DNA of 64,000 nucleotides from Andreprevotia chitinilytica DSM 18519 (GTDB lineage: Bacteria; Pseudomonadota; Gammaproteobacteria; Burkholderiales; Chitinibacteraceae): positions 62,001-126,000 of the forward strand of contig NZ_JONM01000011.1 in the NCBI RefSeq assembly GCF_000711875.1, given 5' to 3'. The notes below the pieces were generated by a model, which was not told where the DNA came from, did not search any database, and saw only the letters and a program-made list of their open reading frames with translations. A program made the translations under genes and the position numbers. Each line of letters starts with the position of its first letter. Position 1 is the first letter of the stretch. This document shows, piece after piece, positions 18,701 through 26,414 of the stretch.

Positions 18701-19222
18701 GGTATGCAGCGCCTGCAACTTCTCTGCCGACCTTTCGTTGGCCTGCAGCTTGGGCAAGGCGGGGGCAGAGTCTGGATACGGATTGGGCTTGAGCATATCC
18801 CGCGCCCGGCGGAACCCGTCCTGCAGCAAGGTATCGGCATGCTCGCGCACACGCTTGGGCCAGCGCGGGTCGGCAAACACCTGCGGCTCTGGCTCCAGCG
18901 AGACATTGGCGTTGATCAGCGACGTGCCGCCCAAGCCACAGCCCACCATCACGTTTTGCTGGGCGTTGACGTGCAAATCGTACAAACCGGTGCGGGAGCC
19001 GATATGGCCGTCGGGGTGATGGACCTGAAACTCTTCCGTCGCCTCCGCCAGGGTATTCGGATATTCGCCCGGAATGATCTCCCTGCCCCGCTCCAGCAAG
19101 CACACCGTGCGCCCCGCCCGCGCCATGCGCGATGCAGCGATCCCCCCGCCATAGCCGGACCCGATCACCACAACGTCGTAATGTTCCTTAATCTCGCTGA
19201 TTGGCGTTGCAATGCGTGCCAT
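15758..19222 (-). CDS. GMC oxidoreductase fused to alpha/beta hydrolase
   Basis: 1154 residues, cytoplasmic by sequence (no signal peptide). The N-terminal 580 residues are a FAD-dependent GMC oxidoreductase: dinucleotide motif VVIGSGYGGGIAA (about 19-31), CNYCGDCVSGCNNKAKN with five cysteines, and the active-site region TVHPLGGCVMGEG (H496), as in cholesterol-oxidase-type enzymes. A linker of unknown fold (about 600-830) follows. Residues about 845-1150 form an alpha/beta hydrolase with oxyanion motif LVHGLGVGS and nucleophile elbow VVHCYGAT. The expected Ser is Cys926; a late GH (DYGHIDCM) can supply the histidine. A sterol, alcohol or lipid substrate first cleaved and then oxidised is plausible. 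GGAG supports the start. The cytochrome and phosphoesterase genes follow on the same strand. Confidence 0.9.
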   Translation of the reverse strand: MARIATPISEIKEHYDVVVIGSGYGGGIAASRMARAGRTVCLLERGREIIPGEYPNTLAEATEEFQVHHPDGHIGSRTGLYDLHVNAQQNVMVGCGLGGTSLINANVSLEPEPQVFADPRWPKRVREHADTLLQDGFRRARDMLKPNPYPDSAPALPKLQANERSAEKLQALHTFYYPPINVTFEALPDNRNHVGVEQLPCNYCGDCVSGCNNKAKNTTLMNYLPDASNHGAEIFCQASVRYLERDGESGGDGWIVHYQYTGTGREKFDAPTLFVKADIVVLSAGTLGSTEILLRSRDQGLPLSDELGKHMSGNGDILGFGYNNDDKINGIGFGAHSGKDIGPVGPCITSIIDMRDENDWRKRMVIEEGSIPGAIGGAIVPAMAAAAADIGRPTETGPVAKIKYAAREAESALLGPYHGAVNRLQTYLIMSHDNGAGRMVLDQADQLRLDWPGVGEQPNFKIGNDRLYEATRALGGTYVPNPIWTDLFKHSLITVHPLGGCVMGEGAGQGVVNHKGQVFSGKAGSDVYSGLYVTDGSVIPTSLAVNPLLTISAVSERAMALLAEDRGWQIDYTLPSAPRKSPAPTKPGIEFTETMKGFFSTAHRQAQGTDLAVYEAAYWAGEDAGSSMGFTVTVASDDVEQLIANPQHPATIVGTLNAPALSPQPLTVSNGVFNLFEEYPEQVGVRHMNYNMKLTAEDGSDYFFSAFKSVPSNHSVLQVWSDTSTLYVTVYRGTDNSGPVVGSGVLHIAPADFAKQMTTMKVLNASSEAERLKEMARFGEYFAGVLWESYGGVLAGNVYFNPDAPPRKKRPLNVGAPSVSFFQTEDGVNLRLTRYQGGTKGPVMLVHGLGVGSNIFSTDTIPTNLLEYLYNHGYDVWLLDFRVSILLEASQQQSDGDQIARYDFPAAIQQIRQSTGAKDVQCVVHCYGATTFFMSLLAGLEGVRSVVCSQIATDLVVAPITQAKTGLHLPSVLDKLGVQSLTAYTEVNADWFEKLYDTALKGYALAEAQGYCNNPVCHRITFMYASLYRHETLNETLHDNLHELFGVANMRTMEHLALMCREGHLVGVDGADIYMPHLDRLQMPILFISGEQNVCYLPESTERTYQKLVDRFGPERYSRMVVPDYGHIDCMFGKNAVVDVYPFIVAHLDKTASV

Positions 19223-19767
19223 TTAACTTGCTCCAGGGATGATGGCGGGTAGCCCCAAAACCACGAAGCCGCGCTAGATAAGCGCACTGTGCGCCCGCAC
19301 GGCATATGGAAAATGAGGCCGAAATGCGTGCGATCGCATTCCAGCCTCATCTGATTTAGAACTCAAATACCGTCATGTCAACGTCATCTTCGAGAAACAT
19401 CCACTTAATATGCGAGCATATAACTTACGTTAGTGATGACTGTTTTCTTTCTTTAAAACCATTCATCCCGACCTTACGTCAGCTTATTCAGTTATCCACG
19501 GTATGATTTTTTGCTGGAAAACAATTACTTTCTCGAATCCTGAATTTGAAAAACGGGCCAATAACAATTTGGCTGCAAATTGCCAATACCATCGCCAAGA
19601 CATTACGCAATTGGCTTCAGCTTATTAACAGGAAGCCTTCTTCGCTACGCATTGATCGGCAACAATCCGGGCGCTTTTTCTGGCACTCTGAATCTCGCAA
19701 CAGGTGAAGCAATTGCTCCGCTTGTTAGCACTAGCCAATTGCAGCACGTTCCTTTTCAGGAGGCAGC
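19223..19767. other. Intergenic region between divergent genes
   Basis: This 545-base gap separates the GMC fusion gene from the Mpo1-like gene. The stretch 19350-19600 is AT-rich and should hold both promoters. I see no repeat or convincing gene; a 63-codon plus-strand frame ending at 19771 overlaps the next start and lacks a ribosome site. Confidence 0.4.
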
Positions 19768-20229
19768 ATGACGTTGAATGAATGGCTGAACGAATACGGC
19801 GACAGCCACCGTCACCCGACCAATATCGCCATCCACAAGGTATGCGTGCCAGCCATCATGTTCTCGGTACTGGGTCTGCTGTGGTGCGTGCCGCTGCCGG
19901 CCGCGCTGGCGAGCCTCCCCTTTGCCAATCTCGGCACCTTGTTCGTCCTGGCTGGCCTGGTGTTCTATGCCCGCCTGTCGCTGCCGATGATGCTGGGCAT
20001 GGCGCTGCTGTCGGGGGGATTCCTGTTGCTGCTGGCGGGAATGCAGCACGCGGGCCTACCCATTCTGCACATTTCGGTGGCGATCTTCGTCGTGGCCTGG
20101 GTCGGCCAGTTCTATGGGCACAAGATCGAAGGCAAGAAGCCATCCTTTTTCCGCGACCTGCAATTCCTGCTGATCGGGCCGGCGTGGACGTTGTCGTTCC
20201 TCTATCGACGCCTGGGCATCCGCTACTAG
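19768..20229 (+). CDS. Mpo1-like (DUF962) membrane protein
   Basis: 153 residues, matching the usual length of the Mpo1/YGL010w family. It opens with the family's typical LNEWLNEYGDSHRHPTN, followed by three to four hydrophobic segments and HKIEGKKPSFFRDLQFLLIG near the end. Yeast Mpo1 is an Fe(II)-dependent dioxygenase that shortens 2-hydroxy fatty acids by alpha-oxidation; the conserved histidines (H16 region, H30 region, HKIEGKKP) fit metal binding. A perfect AGGAGG precedes the ATG. A role in fatty-acid or membrane-lipid turnover is expected from the family; the neighbours do not add information. Confidence 0.85.
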   Translation: MTLNEWLNEYGDSHRHPTNIAIHKVCVPAIMFSVLGLLWCVPLPAALASLPFANLGTLFVLAGLVFYARLSLPMMLGMALLSGGFLLLLAGMQHAGLPILHISVAIFVVAWVGQFYGHKIEGKKPSFFRDLQFLLIGPAWTLSFLYRRLGIRY

Positions 20230-20597
20230 GCAGCCGGGCCAAAAATCCGGCTCAGGCCACAAAGCCCAGCCGCCGCATGTACAAAAAAATTTCCGCTGAC
20301 CCGACAACCGGAATATCCGAATCAGACAAAGCAGCATTTGCTGAGATAGAAAGGCCCGGTTTCGTTCGTCTGCGGCATGGTCGGCCGGCTGGTTCGATCA
20401 GGACAAAACCATGATTTTTCCTGACAAACCACCATCCTTGCATGGCATTGACATTTACTTCCTTCCCGCCGTAAATCGCGCTCAGTCGCGGCCTCTACCC
20501 TCATCCGGATGAGGCCGTGACGGTACCAGACCCCTGGTGCGCCGCATCTCCAATACCAATTACAGCGGCACTTATCCAATCTTAAGAAGGAAGAGAA
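20230..20597. promoter_or_regulatory. Chitinase upstream region with candidate promoter
   Basis: The 368-base gap contains TTGACA at 20448-20453, about 17 bases before GTAAAT, which is a weak sigma-70-like candidate. Near 20490-20520 there is an inverted repeat (CGGCCTC ... GAGGCCG). AAGGAAGAG at 20587-20595 is the ribosome site of the chitinase. No operator like the one at 27224 was found here. Confidence 0.3.
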
Positions 20598-23333
20598 ATG
20601 TCGATGCTCCATCGCAGTAGCATGGCGGCCTTGCCCATGGCGCTTGCCGCCGTGTTCGCCTATGCCGCCTATCCCGCCTGGCAGGCGGACGTTTACTACA
20701 CCGCCGGTACGATCGTGTCCTACAACGGGCATGACTATAAGGCGCTGGTGAACCAGACCGATTACAGCAGTTCCGGCTGGAATCCGACGGTCGCCAGCCT
20801 GTGGGCAGACCTTGGCGCGAGCGCCGGCGGAGCCACACCCACGCCAACGCCGGCCCCCACGCCTGTTCCGGTCACAGCAACACCGACCCCGAAGCCCGTG
20901 ACGCCAACACCTGCGCCGACGCCGGTCCCGGTGACTGCCACCCCGACACCTGCGCCAGTGACCGCCACGCCGGCACCGACACCGTCCGGTACGTGCTACG
21001 CAGCCTGGGACTCGACCAAGGCCAACTACAACGGCGGCGACAAGGTCACCTTGAATGGCGTCAACTACGTTGCCAACTGGTGGACCAACGCCAGCCCGGC
21101 GACCAACAGCGGCCCGGCCGGCTCCGGCAAGGATTGGACGGTGCTGGGTAACTGCAGCGGCGCGACCGCAACGCCGGTTCCCGTGACTGCCACCCCGACC
21201 CCGAAGCCGACGGCAACACCGGTTCCGACTGCAACGCCGGCACCCACCGCAACGCCAGTCCCCACTGCGACCCCGGTTCCAACGGCTACACCAGTGCCAA
21301 CAGCAACACCGGTCCCGACCGCCACGCCGACGCCAACCGCTACACCAGTGCCCGGTTCGAATGATGTCTGCCGTCCGGACGGGATGACCTCCAGCGTGGC
21401 CAACGTGCCGTACTGCCTGGTCTATGACAACACCGGCCGTGAAACCCTGCCCAACGGCCTGTCGCGCCGCATCGTCGGCTACTTCACCAACTGGCGGCAT
21501 GGTGCCGATGGCCAGCCGACGTATCTGGTGAACAACCTGCCGTGGAACATGATGTCGCATATCAACTATGCGTTCGCCACGGTCGACCAGAACAAATACA
21601 CCCTCCAGATCGATACCAGCGCCACCAGCCCGGATATCGCCATGAGCTGGCCCAACGTGGCCGGTGCACAGATGGATAACACGCTGCCGTACAAGGGCCA
21701 CTTCAACCTGCTGGCCCAGTACAAGAAGCAGTACCCCGGCGTGCGGATTCTCATGTCGATTGGCGGCTGGGCCGGCTCGACCGGCTTCTACACCATGACC
21801 ACCAATGCGGATGGCACCGTCAATACGGCCGGCATCAATACCTTCGCCGATTCGGCCGTGGCTTTCCTGCGCCAGTATCCGTTCTTCGATGGCGTGGATA
21901 TCGACTACGAGCACCCGAGCACCGATACGCAAGCCGGCGCACCGGCTGACTTCCCGCTCTCGCAACCGCGCCTTGCCGGCCTGATGACCAGCTACAAGCA
22001 GATGATTCAGGTATTGCGCCAGAAGCTGGATGCCGCTGCGGTGCAGGACAACAAGTACTACTTCTTGAGCATTGCCGGTTCCGGTTCGGGCTGGGTACTG
22101 CGTGGCGAGGAAAACCTGCCGGTGCTGCAGTATCTGGACTTCGTCAACGTCATGTCCTACGACCTGCACGGTACCTGGAACCAGTATGTGGGGCCGAATT
22201 CGCCGCTGTATGACGACGGCAAGGATGCCGAACTGGTGGCGGGTGCAGCCTATCAGTACCAGAACATCGGCTATCTGAACGTGGACTGGGCTTACCACTA
22301 CTATCGCGGCGCCATGCAGTCCGGCCGGATCAATATGGGTATCCCGTACTACACCAATGGCTGGAAGACCGTCACCGGCGGCACCAACGGCTTGTGGGGT
22401 ACGGCGCCGGTCATCAACGATGCGGTCGCCTGCGCGGGCGCGGCACCGTGCGGTGGTGGCGCATCGGGCATCGACAACGTCTGGTATGACCTCGATACCA
22501 AAGGCAACCCGGTGAACGCCGGTGGCAACCCGGTCTGGCATGCCCTGAACCTCGTCAACGGCATCGTTCCGGACTACCTGGCCGCGTACAAGGTGACTGA
22601 CAACACCATCGTCGGCAGCTACCAGCAGTTCTACGATCCGACGCTCGTCGCTTCGTGGGTCTGGAACCCGACCAAGCAGGTGTTCCTGTCGGTGGAAAAC
22701 GAGCAGACCATCAACACCAAGGCCGATTACATCGTGAATCACGGCATCGGCGGCGCGATGATCTGGGAAATGGCCGGTGACTACGCCTGGAACGCCAGCA
22801 AGAACGGCGGCAAGGGCGAGTACTACATGGGCAATGTGCTGACGACCGACTTGTACAACAAGTTCAAGGCCAGTACGGCTTATGGCAACCAGCGTGCCGG
22901 TGCCACACTACCGCCTTCCACCGCCAATGTCGGCATCACCTTCAGCGGCTGGAAAACGGGTGATAACAACTACCCGTTCGTGGTATCGATGAATGTGGTC
23001 AACAACACCGCGGCCAGCCTGCCGGCCGGCACTGCCGTCGAGTTCGACTACCCGGTATCGGCCCCGTCAACCATGAGCTCGACCACCACGGCGGTGAACT
23101 TTGCCGTGACTCAGGCCGGTTACAACGGCCCGAACAACATCGGTGGTTTCAAGGCTGACTTCAACCATGCCAAGTTCACGCTGCCCAAGGCACTGGCAGT
23201 GGGAGCGACGCAAACCCTGAAGCTCAGCTACGATCTGCCGATCTCCGGCCCGTCCAACTATGTAGTCACAGTGGGCGCCAACTCGTACCGTCTGTCGCAG
23301 GAATACCCGCTGTTGCCGGTGGGTCTGAAGTAA
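20598..23333 (+). CDS. Secreted modular chitinase, GH18 with chitin-binding modules
   Basis: 911 residues. Signal peptide (MALAAVFAYA). Then a CBM5/12-type chitin-binding module (about 27-75), a Thr/Pro linker (75-130), a second CBM-like module (about 133-190, aromatic-rich with YAAWDSTKANYNGG), and a second linker of TPVPTA-type hexads (about 195-255). The GH18 catalytic domain follows (about 280-760) with SIGGW and the signature DGVDIDYE (D431 to catalytic acid E438). The end (about 775-911) is a beta-sandwich-like domain similar to cellulose/chitin-binding modules. It hydrolyses chitin to oligosaccharides outside the cell by substrate-assisted retaining catalysis. Transcribed alone; a strong terminator follows. 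Confidence 0.95.
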   Translation: MSMLHRSSMAALPMALAAVFAYAAYPAWQADVYYTAGTIVSYNGHDYKALVNQTDYSSSGWNPTVASLWADLGASAGGATPTPTPAPTPVPVTATPTPKPVTPTPAPTPVPVTATPTPAPVTATPAPTPSGTCYAAWDSTKANYNGGDKVTLNGVNYVANWWTNASPATNSGPAGSGKDWTVLGNCSGATATPVPVTATPTPKPTATPVPTATPAPTATPVPTATPVPTATPVPTATPVPTATPTPTATPVPGSNDVCRPDGMTSSVANVPYCLVYDNTGRETLPNGLSRRIVGYFTNWRHGADGQPTYLVNNLPWNMMSHINYAFATVDQNKYTLQIDTSATSPDIAMSWPNVAGAQMDNTLPYKGHFNLLAQYKKQYPGVRILMSIGGWAGSTGFYTMTTNADGTVNTAGINTFADSAVAFLRQYPFFDGVDIDYEHPSTDTQAGAPADFPLSQPRLAGLMTSYKQMIQVLRQKLDAAAVQDNKYYFLSIAGSGSGWVLRGEENLPVLQYLDFVNVMSYDLHGTWNQYVGPNSPLYDDGKDAELVAGAAYQYQNIGYLNVDWAYHYYRGAMQSGRINMGIPYYTNGWKTVTGGTNGLWGTAPVINDAVACAGAAPCGGGASGIDNVWYDLDTKGNPVNAGGNPVWHALNLVNGIVPDYLAAYKVTDNTIVGSYQQFYDPTLVASWVWNPTKQVFLSVENEQTINTKADYIVNHGIGGAMIWEMAGDYAWNASKNGGKGEYYMGNVLTTDLYNKFKASTAYGNQRAGATLPPSTANVGITFSGWKTGDNNYPFVVSMNVVNNTAASLPAGTAVEFDYPVSAPSTMSSTTTAVNFAVTQAGYNGPNNIGGFKADFNHAKFTLPKALAVGATQTLKLSYDLPISGPSNYVVTVGANSYRLSQEYPLLPVGLK
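20835..21355 (+). repeat. Thr/Pro linker-encoding low-complexity repeats
   Basis: Two blocks (about 20835-20985 and 21165-21355) encode short repeats such as PTPAPTPVPVTA and TATPVPTATPVP. They separate the two binding modules from each other and from the catalytic domain. The second block has about nine six-residue units, a length that can change by slippage. Such linkers are typical of extracellular polysaccharidases. Confidence 0.75.
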
Positions 23334-23368
23334 GCTGATCCAGCCGGGCTTAGGCCCGGTTGTACTGC

Positions 23369-23400
23369 AAAAGGCCGGCTGCAATGCCGGCCTTTTCTTT
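23369..23400 (+). terminator. Rho-independent terminator of the chitinase gene
   Basis: AAGGCCGGC-TGCAAT-GCCGGCCTTTTCTTT: a nine-base GC-rich stem followed by a T-rich run, 35 bases after the chitinase stop. A second smaller hairpin (CCGGGC-TTA-GGCCCGG) precedes it. Confidence 0.9.
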
Positions 23401-23446
23401 GGATTAACCAATGCCGGTGTATGAGATGGCGCCAGGGGAAGTTGCT

Positions 23447-23490
23447 GGGGATGTAGCCCGGACGGCTTCGCCGGCCGGGGAGCGCTGCCG
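23447..23490 (+). repeat. Dispersed palindromic repeat, copy 2
   Basis: TAGCCCGGACGGCTTCGCC followed by GGCCGGGGAGCGC, upstream of the second HExxH cassette exactly as copy 1 is upstream of the first. The spacer between repeat and gene is longer here by an insertion of about 55 bases. Confidence 0.6.
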
Positions 23491-23635
23491 CAGTGCCATA
23501 GCCAACACTTCCACGCCACGGCAGCAGGGCACTGCTAAGCGCGCAAACTTTGTAAATATCTACCTGGCAAATTCTGACTCCCGGTTTCGCTGATCTTTCG
23601 TACTAAGCTGGCTGTTTTCGTTTCACGAAGCCGCC

Positions 23636-24712
23636 ATGCCCGCGACGCTCCTGCGCGCCAAACAGCTCAAGCGCGTGCACTACCCCCGCATCGAAGACCC
23701 ACACTTCCTCTCCCCTGCCGCACTGAGCATCGTGCTGTCGCAGGCGGGGCCAGCGTTTGCCGACATCCGCTCCGACAGCGATCTGGCAACGCAACTCGCC
23801 CAGGGTCACGTGTTCTACGTCCTCAACTATCCCGCGCCGCATCCACTGTTCCTGCGCCGGAGCGAATGGGATGACGATCCGGTGCTCGACCTCGCCGGCG
23901 ACGCGAAAGACTGGAAACCCTCCCGCGCGGCCCACTACACCTTGCAACAGGCAGCACACGGCATACTGCGGCGCGATCCCGAACCATTGTGGGGCTGGGG
24001 GCCACAGGTCAACCACAAGCTGATCCGCATGCAGCGGGCGGCTGATTTATCGTTCGATGCGGACTGGGTCAGGCCCAAGGGTTATCTATACCAACCGTCC
24101 CCCGATACCGAATTGCCGGAATTGATCCGTGCCGTTGCCAAGGCGGCGATTAGACCGATTCGCACTGGGCTGGGGGAGGATGTGGATGAATTGGCGGCGC
24201 ATTCACCAACATTGCAGCGAGATTTGAAGCGGTTGAAAGAAGAAAACGTGGCTATGCGGTACGGTGTGGCCGGCGACGGGTCGTGGATGGACGCGCGCGC
24301 CGGTACTAAGGAAATCATCCTGGACGGGAATTTACAAGGCCACCCAGCTGCCACATTACAAACTCTCGCACACGAAATTGGCCATGCCACCTACCTCTTT
24401 ACGCCCGATATCTCGTCTCGCGAAGCCTATGTAAATAGCAATTTAGCCAACGAGGGCGCGGCCACCCTCAAGAACATCGAGGTGCAACGTGAAATTCTTG
24501 CCAATGCTGGTATTGATATCGAGCTCGCTGGCAGCCGCGGCAATCACGCCGGCTACAATGCCGCCTATGACCGCTATAAACGCAATGGCAACGCCACAGC
24601 CGCCAAAAACGCCATTGGACAAATCTACGGGCGCGGAGAAATCAACTCCATTACCCATGAGCCCTATGCAGACTACTATGGAAATGAATATGACCGCCGC
24701 TATGGAAACTAA
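23636..24712 (+). CDS. HExxH metallopeptidase-like protein, putative toxin (copy 2)
   Basis: 358 residues, a paralogue of the protein at 10558-11634. The first 195 residues differ at only a handful of positions. Residues 198-235 are clearly diverged (LKRLKEENVAMRYGVAGDG versus the LLDQKWRIRYGTAGEG of copy 1). The zinc motif is LAHEIGHATY with the later NEGAATLKN retained. About 100 bases upstream are also shared with copy 1, indicating a segmental duplication. The stop again lies 23 bases inside the partner gene. The divergence centred on the region before the zinc site, together with a diverged partner, is what a duplicated toxin/immunity pair changing specificity would show. Function remains inferred. 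Confidence 0.65.
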   Translation: MPATLLRAKQLKRVHYPRIEDPHFLSPAALSIVLSQAGPAFADIRSDSDLATQLAQGHVFYVLNYPAPHPLFLRRSEWDDDPVLDLAGDAKDWKPSRAAHYTLQQAAHGILRRDPEPLWGWGPQVNHKLIRMQRAADLSFDADWVRPKGYLYQPSPDTELPELIRAVAKAAIRPIRTGLGEDVDELAAHSPTLQRDLKRLKEENVAMRYGVAGDGSWMDARAGTKEIILDGNLQGHPAATLQTLAHEIGHATYLFTPDISSREAYVNSNLANEGAATLKNIEVQREILANAGIDIELAGSRGNHAGYNAAYDRYKRNGNATAAKNAIGQIYGRGEINSITHEPYADYYGNEYDRRYGN

Positions 24713-25175
24713 CAGCACCGACGCCAAGGAAGCCGTACTCCAATTCATCGCGGCTTTCCACGATGCCATTGCGACACAGAGCCCAAAAAAAATTGAAGCG
24801 CTGCTGGGGTCGCTTATTTTGACAGAAAGAAACAAATATTGGCGGAACTATGAATTTCCGCCAATTCACTTGGCAGGTGGGGCGATGATTACGCCAGGAC
24901 GCATTGCCATGAATGGCAACCGCCTGGAGATATTTGGAAATTTCAAAATATCTGGAATATGCATCATTCGAGAGGATATCATGCAGCAATATGGTCAATT
25001 ACCCCTGACCGGGTGGCCAAAACTCGGCGTACCTGTTTCGGAAACCAACTACACTGCGACTTTTGCAAACAGTGCCATCGATTTTGGTTTCGCTGAAAAA
25101 AATCCTGACTGTCTGCGGACTGTCGGCACCAGCATCTTGAATCCGCCGCCATATCCATTCGGCAAGCCGGATTGA
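24690..25175 (+). CDS. Putative immunity partner of the HExxH protein (copy 2)
   Basis: 161 residues, same length and start context as copy 1 (ATG within TATGACCGCC). The two partners share the N-terminal FHDAI helix, the IFGNF core, FANSAIDFGFAEKNPDCLR and the PPPYPFGKPD end. They differ through residues about 25-60. Start and overlap geometry are identical in both copies, which supports real translation from this internal ATG. Longer upstream in-frame ATGs lie inside the toxin gene and lack conservation as protein. Confidence 0.6.
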   Translation: MTAAMETNSTDAKEAVLQFIAAFHDAIATQSPKKIEALLGSLILTERNKYWRNYEFPPIHLAGGAMITPGRIAMNGNRLEIFGNFKISGICIIREDIMQQYGQLPLTGWPKLGVPVSETNYTATFANSAIDFGFAEKNPDCLRTVGTSILNPPPYPFGKPD

Positions 25176-25255
25176 TTGGGCCATATTCATGCGCGCTTTA
25201 TTCGCAAAAAAGCCTCTTTAATCGCAAGGCTTTATCAGGCGTCTTGCGAGTAGAT

Positions 25256-25702
25256 TCACAACCTGCGTGAATCAGGGACATCGTAGGAGAGCAAAAGCTT
25301 GCGCACTTCCTCGTACTCCTTGAGGCGCGCAAAGTCTTTCTCGGTGGGATTGGGTAACCGGCGCATATCCATGTTGTCGGCGTTGTCCGCAAGCTTTACT
25401 CGTCTCGCCACGGGGTGTTGGGCAGCGCGGGCAGCGGCGGCAAGCCGTGATTCGCCGGCGTGTTTGGTGAGTGCCTGAATCGCGTCGAGCACCTGCGGAT
25501 GAAATCCCTCGGCTTCCAGTGCTGCCAGGCTGATCGTGGTGTCTTCCACCACATCGTGAAGCACCGCAGCGATCCGCTCATGCTCCCCTTCAAGCGAGAG
25601 CATCACCCGTAGCGGATGGAGAATATAAGGCTGCCCCGCCTTATCGATTTGCCCTGCGTGCGCTGCAGCTGCCAGCGCAATTGCGCGTTCCAATGTAGCC
25701 AT
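25256..25702 (-). CDS. HD-domain phosphohydrolase, (p)ppGpp-hydrolase-like
   Basis: 148 residues. The start is set at 25702 because GAGGA lies six bases upstream; the codon at 25708 leaves no space for it. The protein matches the hydrolase part of RelA/SpoT and stand-alone small alarmone hydrolases (MESH1-type): HAGQIDKAGQPYILHPLRV, the HD pair in AVLHDVVEDT, and VKLADNADNMD. The family removes pyrophosphate from (p)ppGpp using Mn2+. No synthetase domain is present, so this is a hydrolase-only protein. It is encoded convergently with the second toxin/immunity-like cassette. Confidence 0.85.
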   Translation of the reverse strand: MATLERAIALAAAAHAGQIDKAGQPYILHPLRVMLSLEGEHERIAAVLHDVVEDTTISLAALEAEGFHPQVLDAIQALTKHAGESRLAAAARAAQHPVARRVKLADNADNMDMRRLPNPTEKDFARLKEYEEVRKLLLSYDVPDSRRL

Positions 25703-25757
25703 GACCATTCCTCAAGCAGATCAACGCATGATGGATCGTTGCACCATCCAATGTTGC

Positions 25758-26414
25758 TTATAGCACTGACGTACGATGCGGGTCGGTGACTGGAAAGCCC
25801 CCCTTCGCCGCAAGGATATCAATCAGCGCTTCCGTACTATGAGCCTTTGCGTAATCACGCTCGGCCTCGGTCACCCCGACCGCATGCAAAAAATCGAATT
25901 TGCCGGAATCCAGCTGCGCAGTAGCCGGGTAATGTGTTGGCTCGGCAAGCACAACATGCCGCAATTCGGAGGACTCGCTGCCATCAATCGGCCTTCCGAG
26001 CGGAATCCGGTGCCCATAATCGAGTGGTGGCGCATCGCCAAAGCGGTCATGGCAAATCAGGACATGAAAAGCCAACAACCGCCGCAGGATAGAAATCGCC
26101 CACGGGCTTTTCTCCGATGTTTCCATCACCAGCTCCACACCCAGCCAAGAATAATCATCTTGATCGTATTCGGACGGTTCGGAATCCCAAGGCGTGGAAG
26201 CCCCGGACGTCACGTACAACCAAGAGCCGCGCTCAGCCGTTGGCTCGAATTCGAATACGCCCAAATGCAGCCAACAGGGGTCAAGAGTGGCTTGGCCAAA
26301 AGCCTCGGTGAAGATCTCGATATCGAGGACATATATCCCTGTCCTCCGCTCACCAAATAATCGGGGATACAAGACTTCTTCCCGGTATTCCCAGACGCTT
26401 TCCATCGAACTCAC
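25758..26414 (-). CDS. SUFU-domain protein
   Basis: 218 residues. From memory of the suppressor-of-fused family, the following match: YVLDIEIFTEAFG, WLHLGVFEFEPT, WLYVTSGASTPW, GVELVMETSEKSPWAIS, LLAFHVLICHDRFG, and DYGHRIPLGRPI. Bacterial SUFU proteins often act as immunity proteins near polymorphic toxins, so its position beside the HExxH cassette is notable. The gene begins with an ATGA overlap with the preceding solute-binding-like gene. ATG 26405 is an alternative start. No toxin with an obvious SUFU-matched target lies directly next to it. Confidence 0.8.
   Translation of the reverse strand: MSSMESVWEYREEVLYPRLFGERRTGIYVLDIEIFTEAFGQATLDPCWLHLGVFEFEPTAERGSWLYVTSGASTPWDSEPSEYDQDDYSWLGVELVMETSEKSPWAISILRRLLAFHVLICHDRFGDAPPLDYGHRIPLGRPIDGSESSELRHVVLAEPTHYPATAQLDSGKFDFLHAVGVTEAERDYAKAHSTEALIDILAAKGGFPVTDPHRTSVL

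Noticed and set aside
17681-19252. 523-codon plus-strand frame opposite the GMC domain
   Set aside because: The minus strand has FAD and active-site motifs; this frame is their shadow.
20835-21355. Thr/Pro repeats as a CRISPR-like or satellite array
   Set aside because: They lie in frame inside the chitinase gene, encode flexible linkers and have no regular unique spacers.
20322-22742. 806-codon open frame on the minus strand opposite the chitinase gene
   Set aside because: It is an antisense shadow caused by GC-rich third positions; composition (Arg/Gly/Cys/His-rich) is not protein-like, and the plus strand encodes a clear GH18 enzyme.
23343-23359. Small hairpin before the chitinase terminator as a separate terminator
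   Set aside because: It lacks a T-run; the following nine-base stem with T-run is the real terminator.
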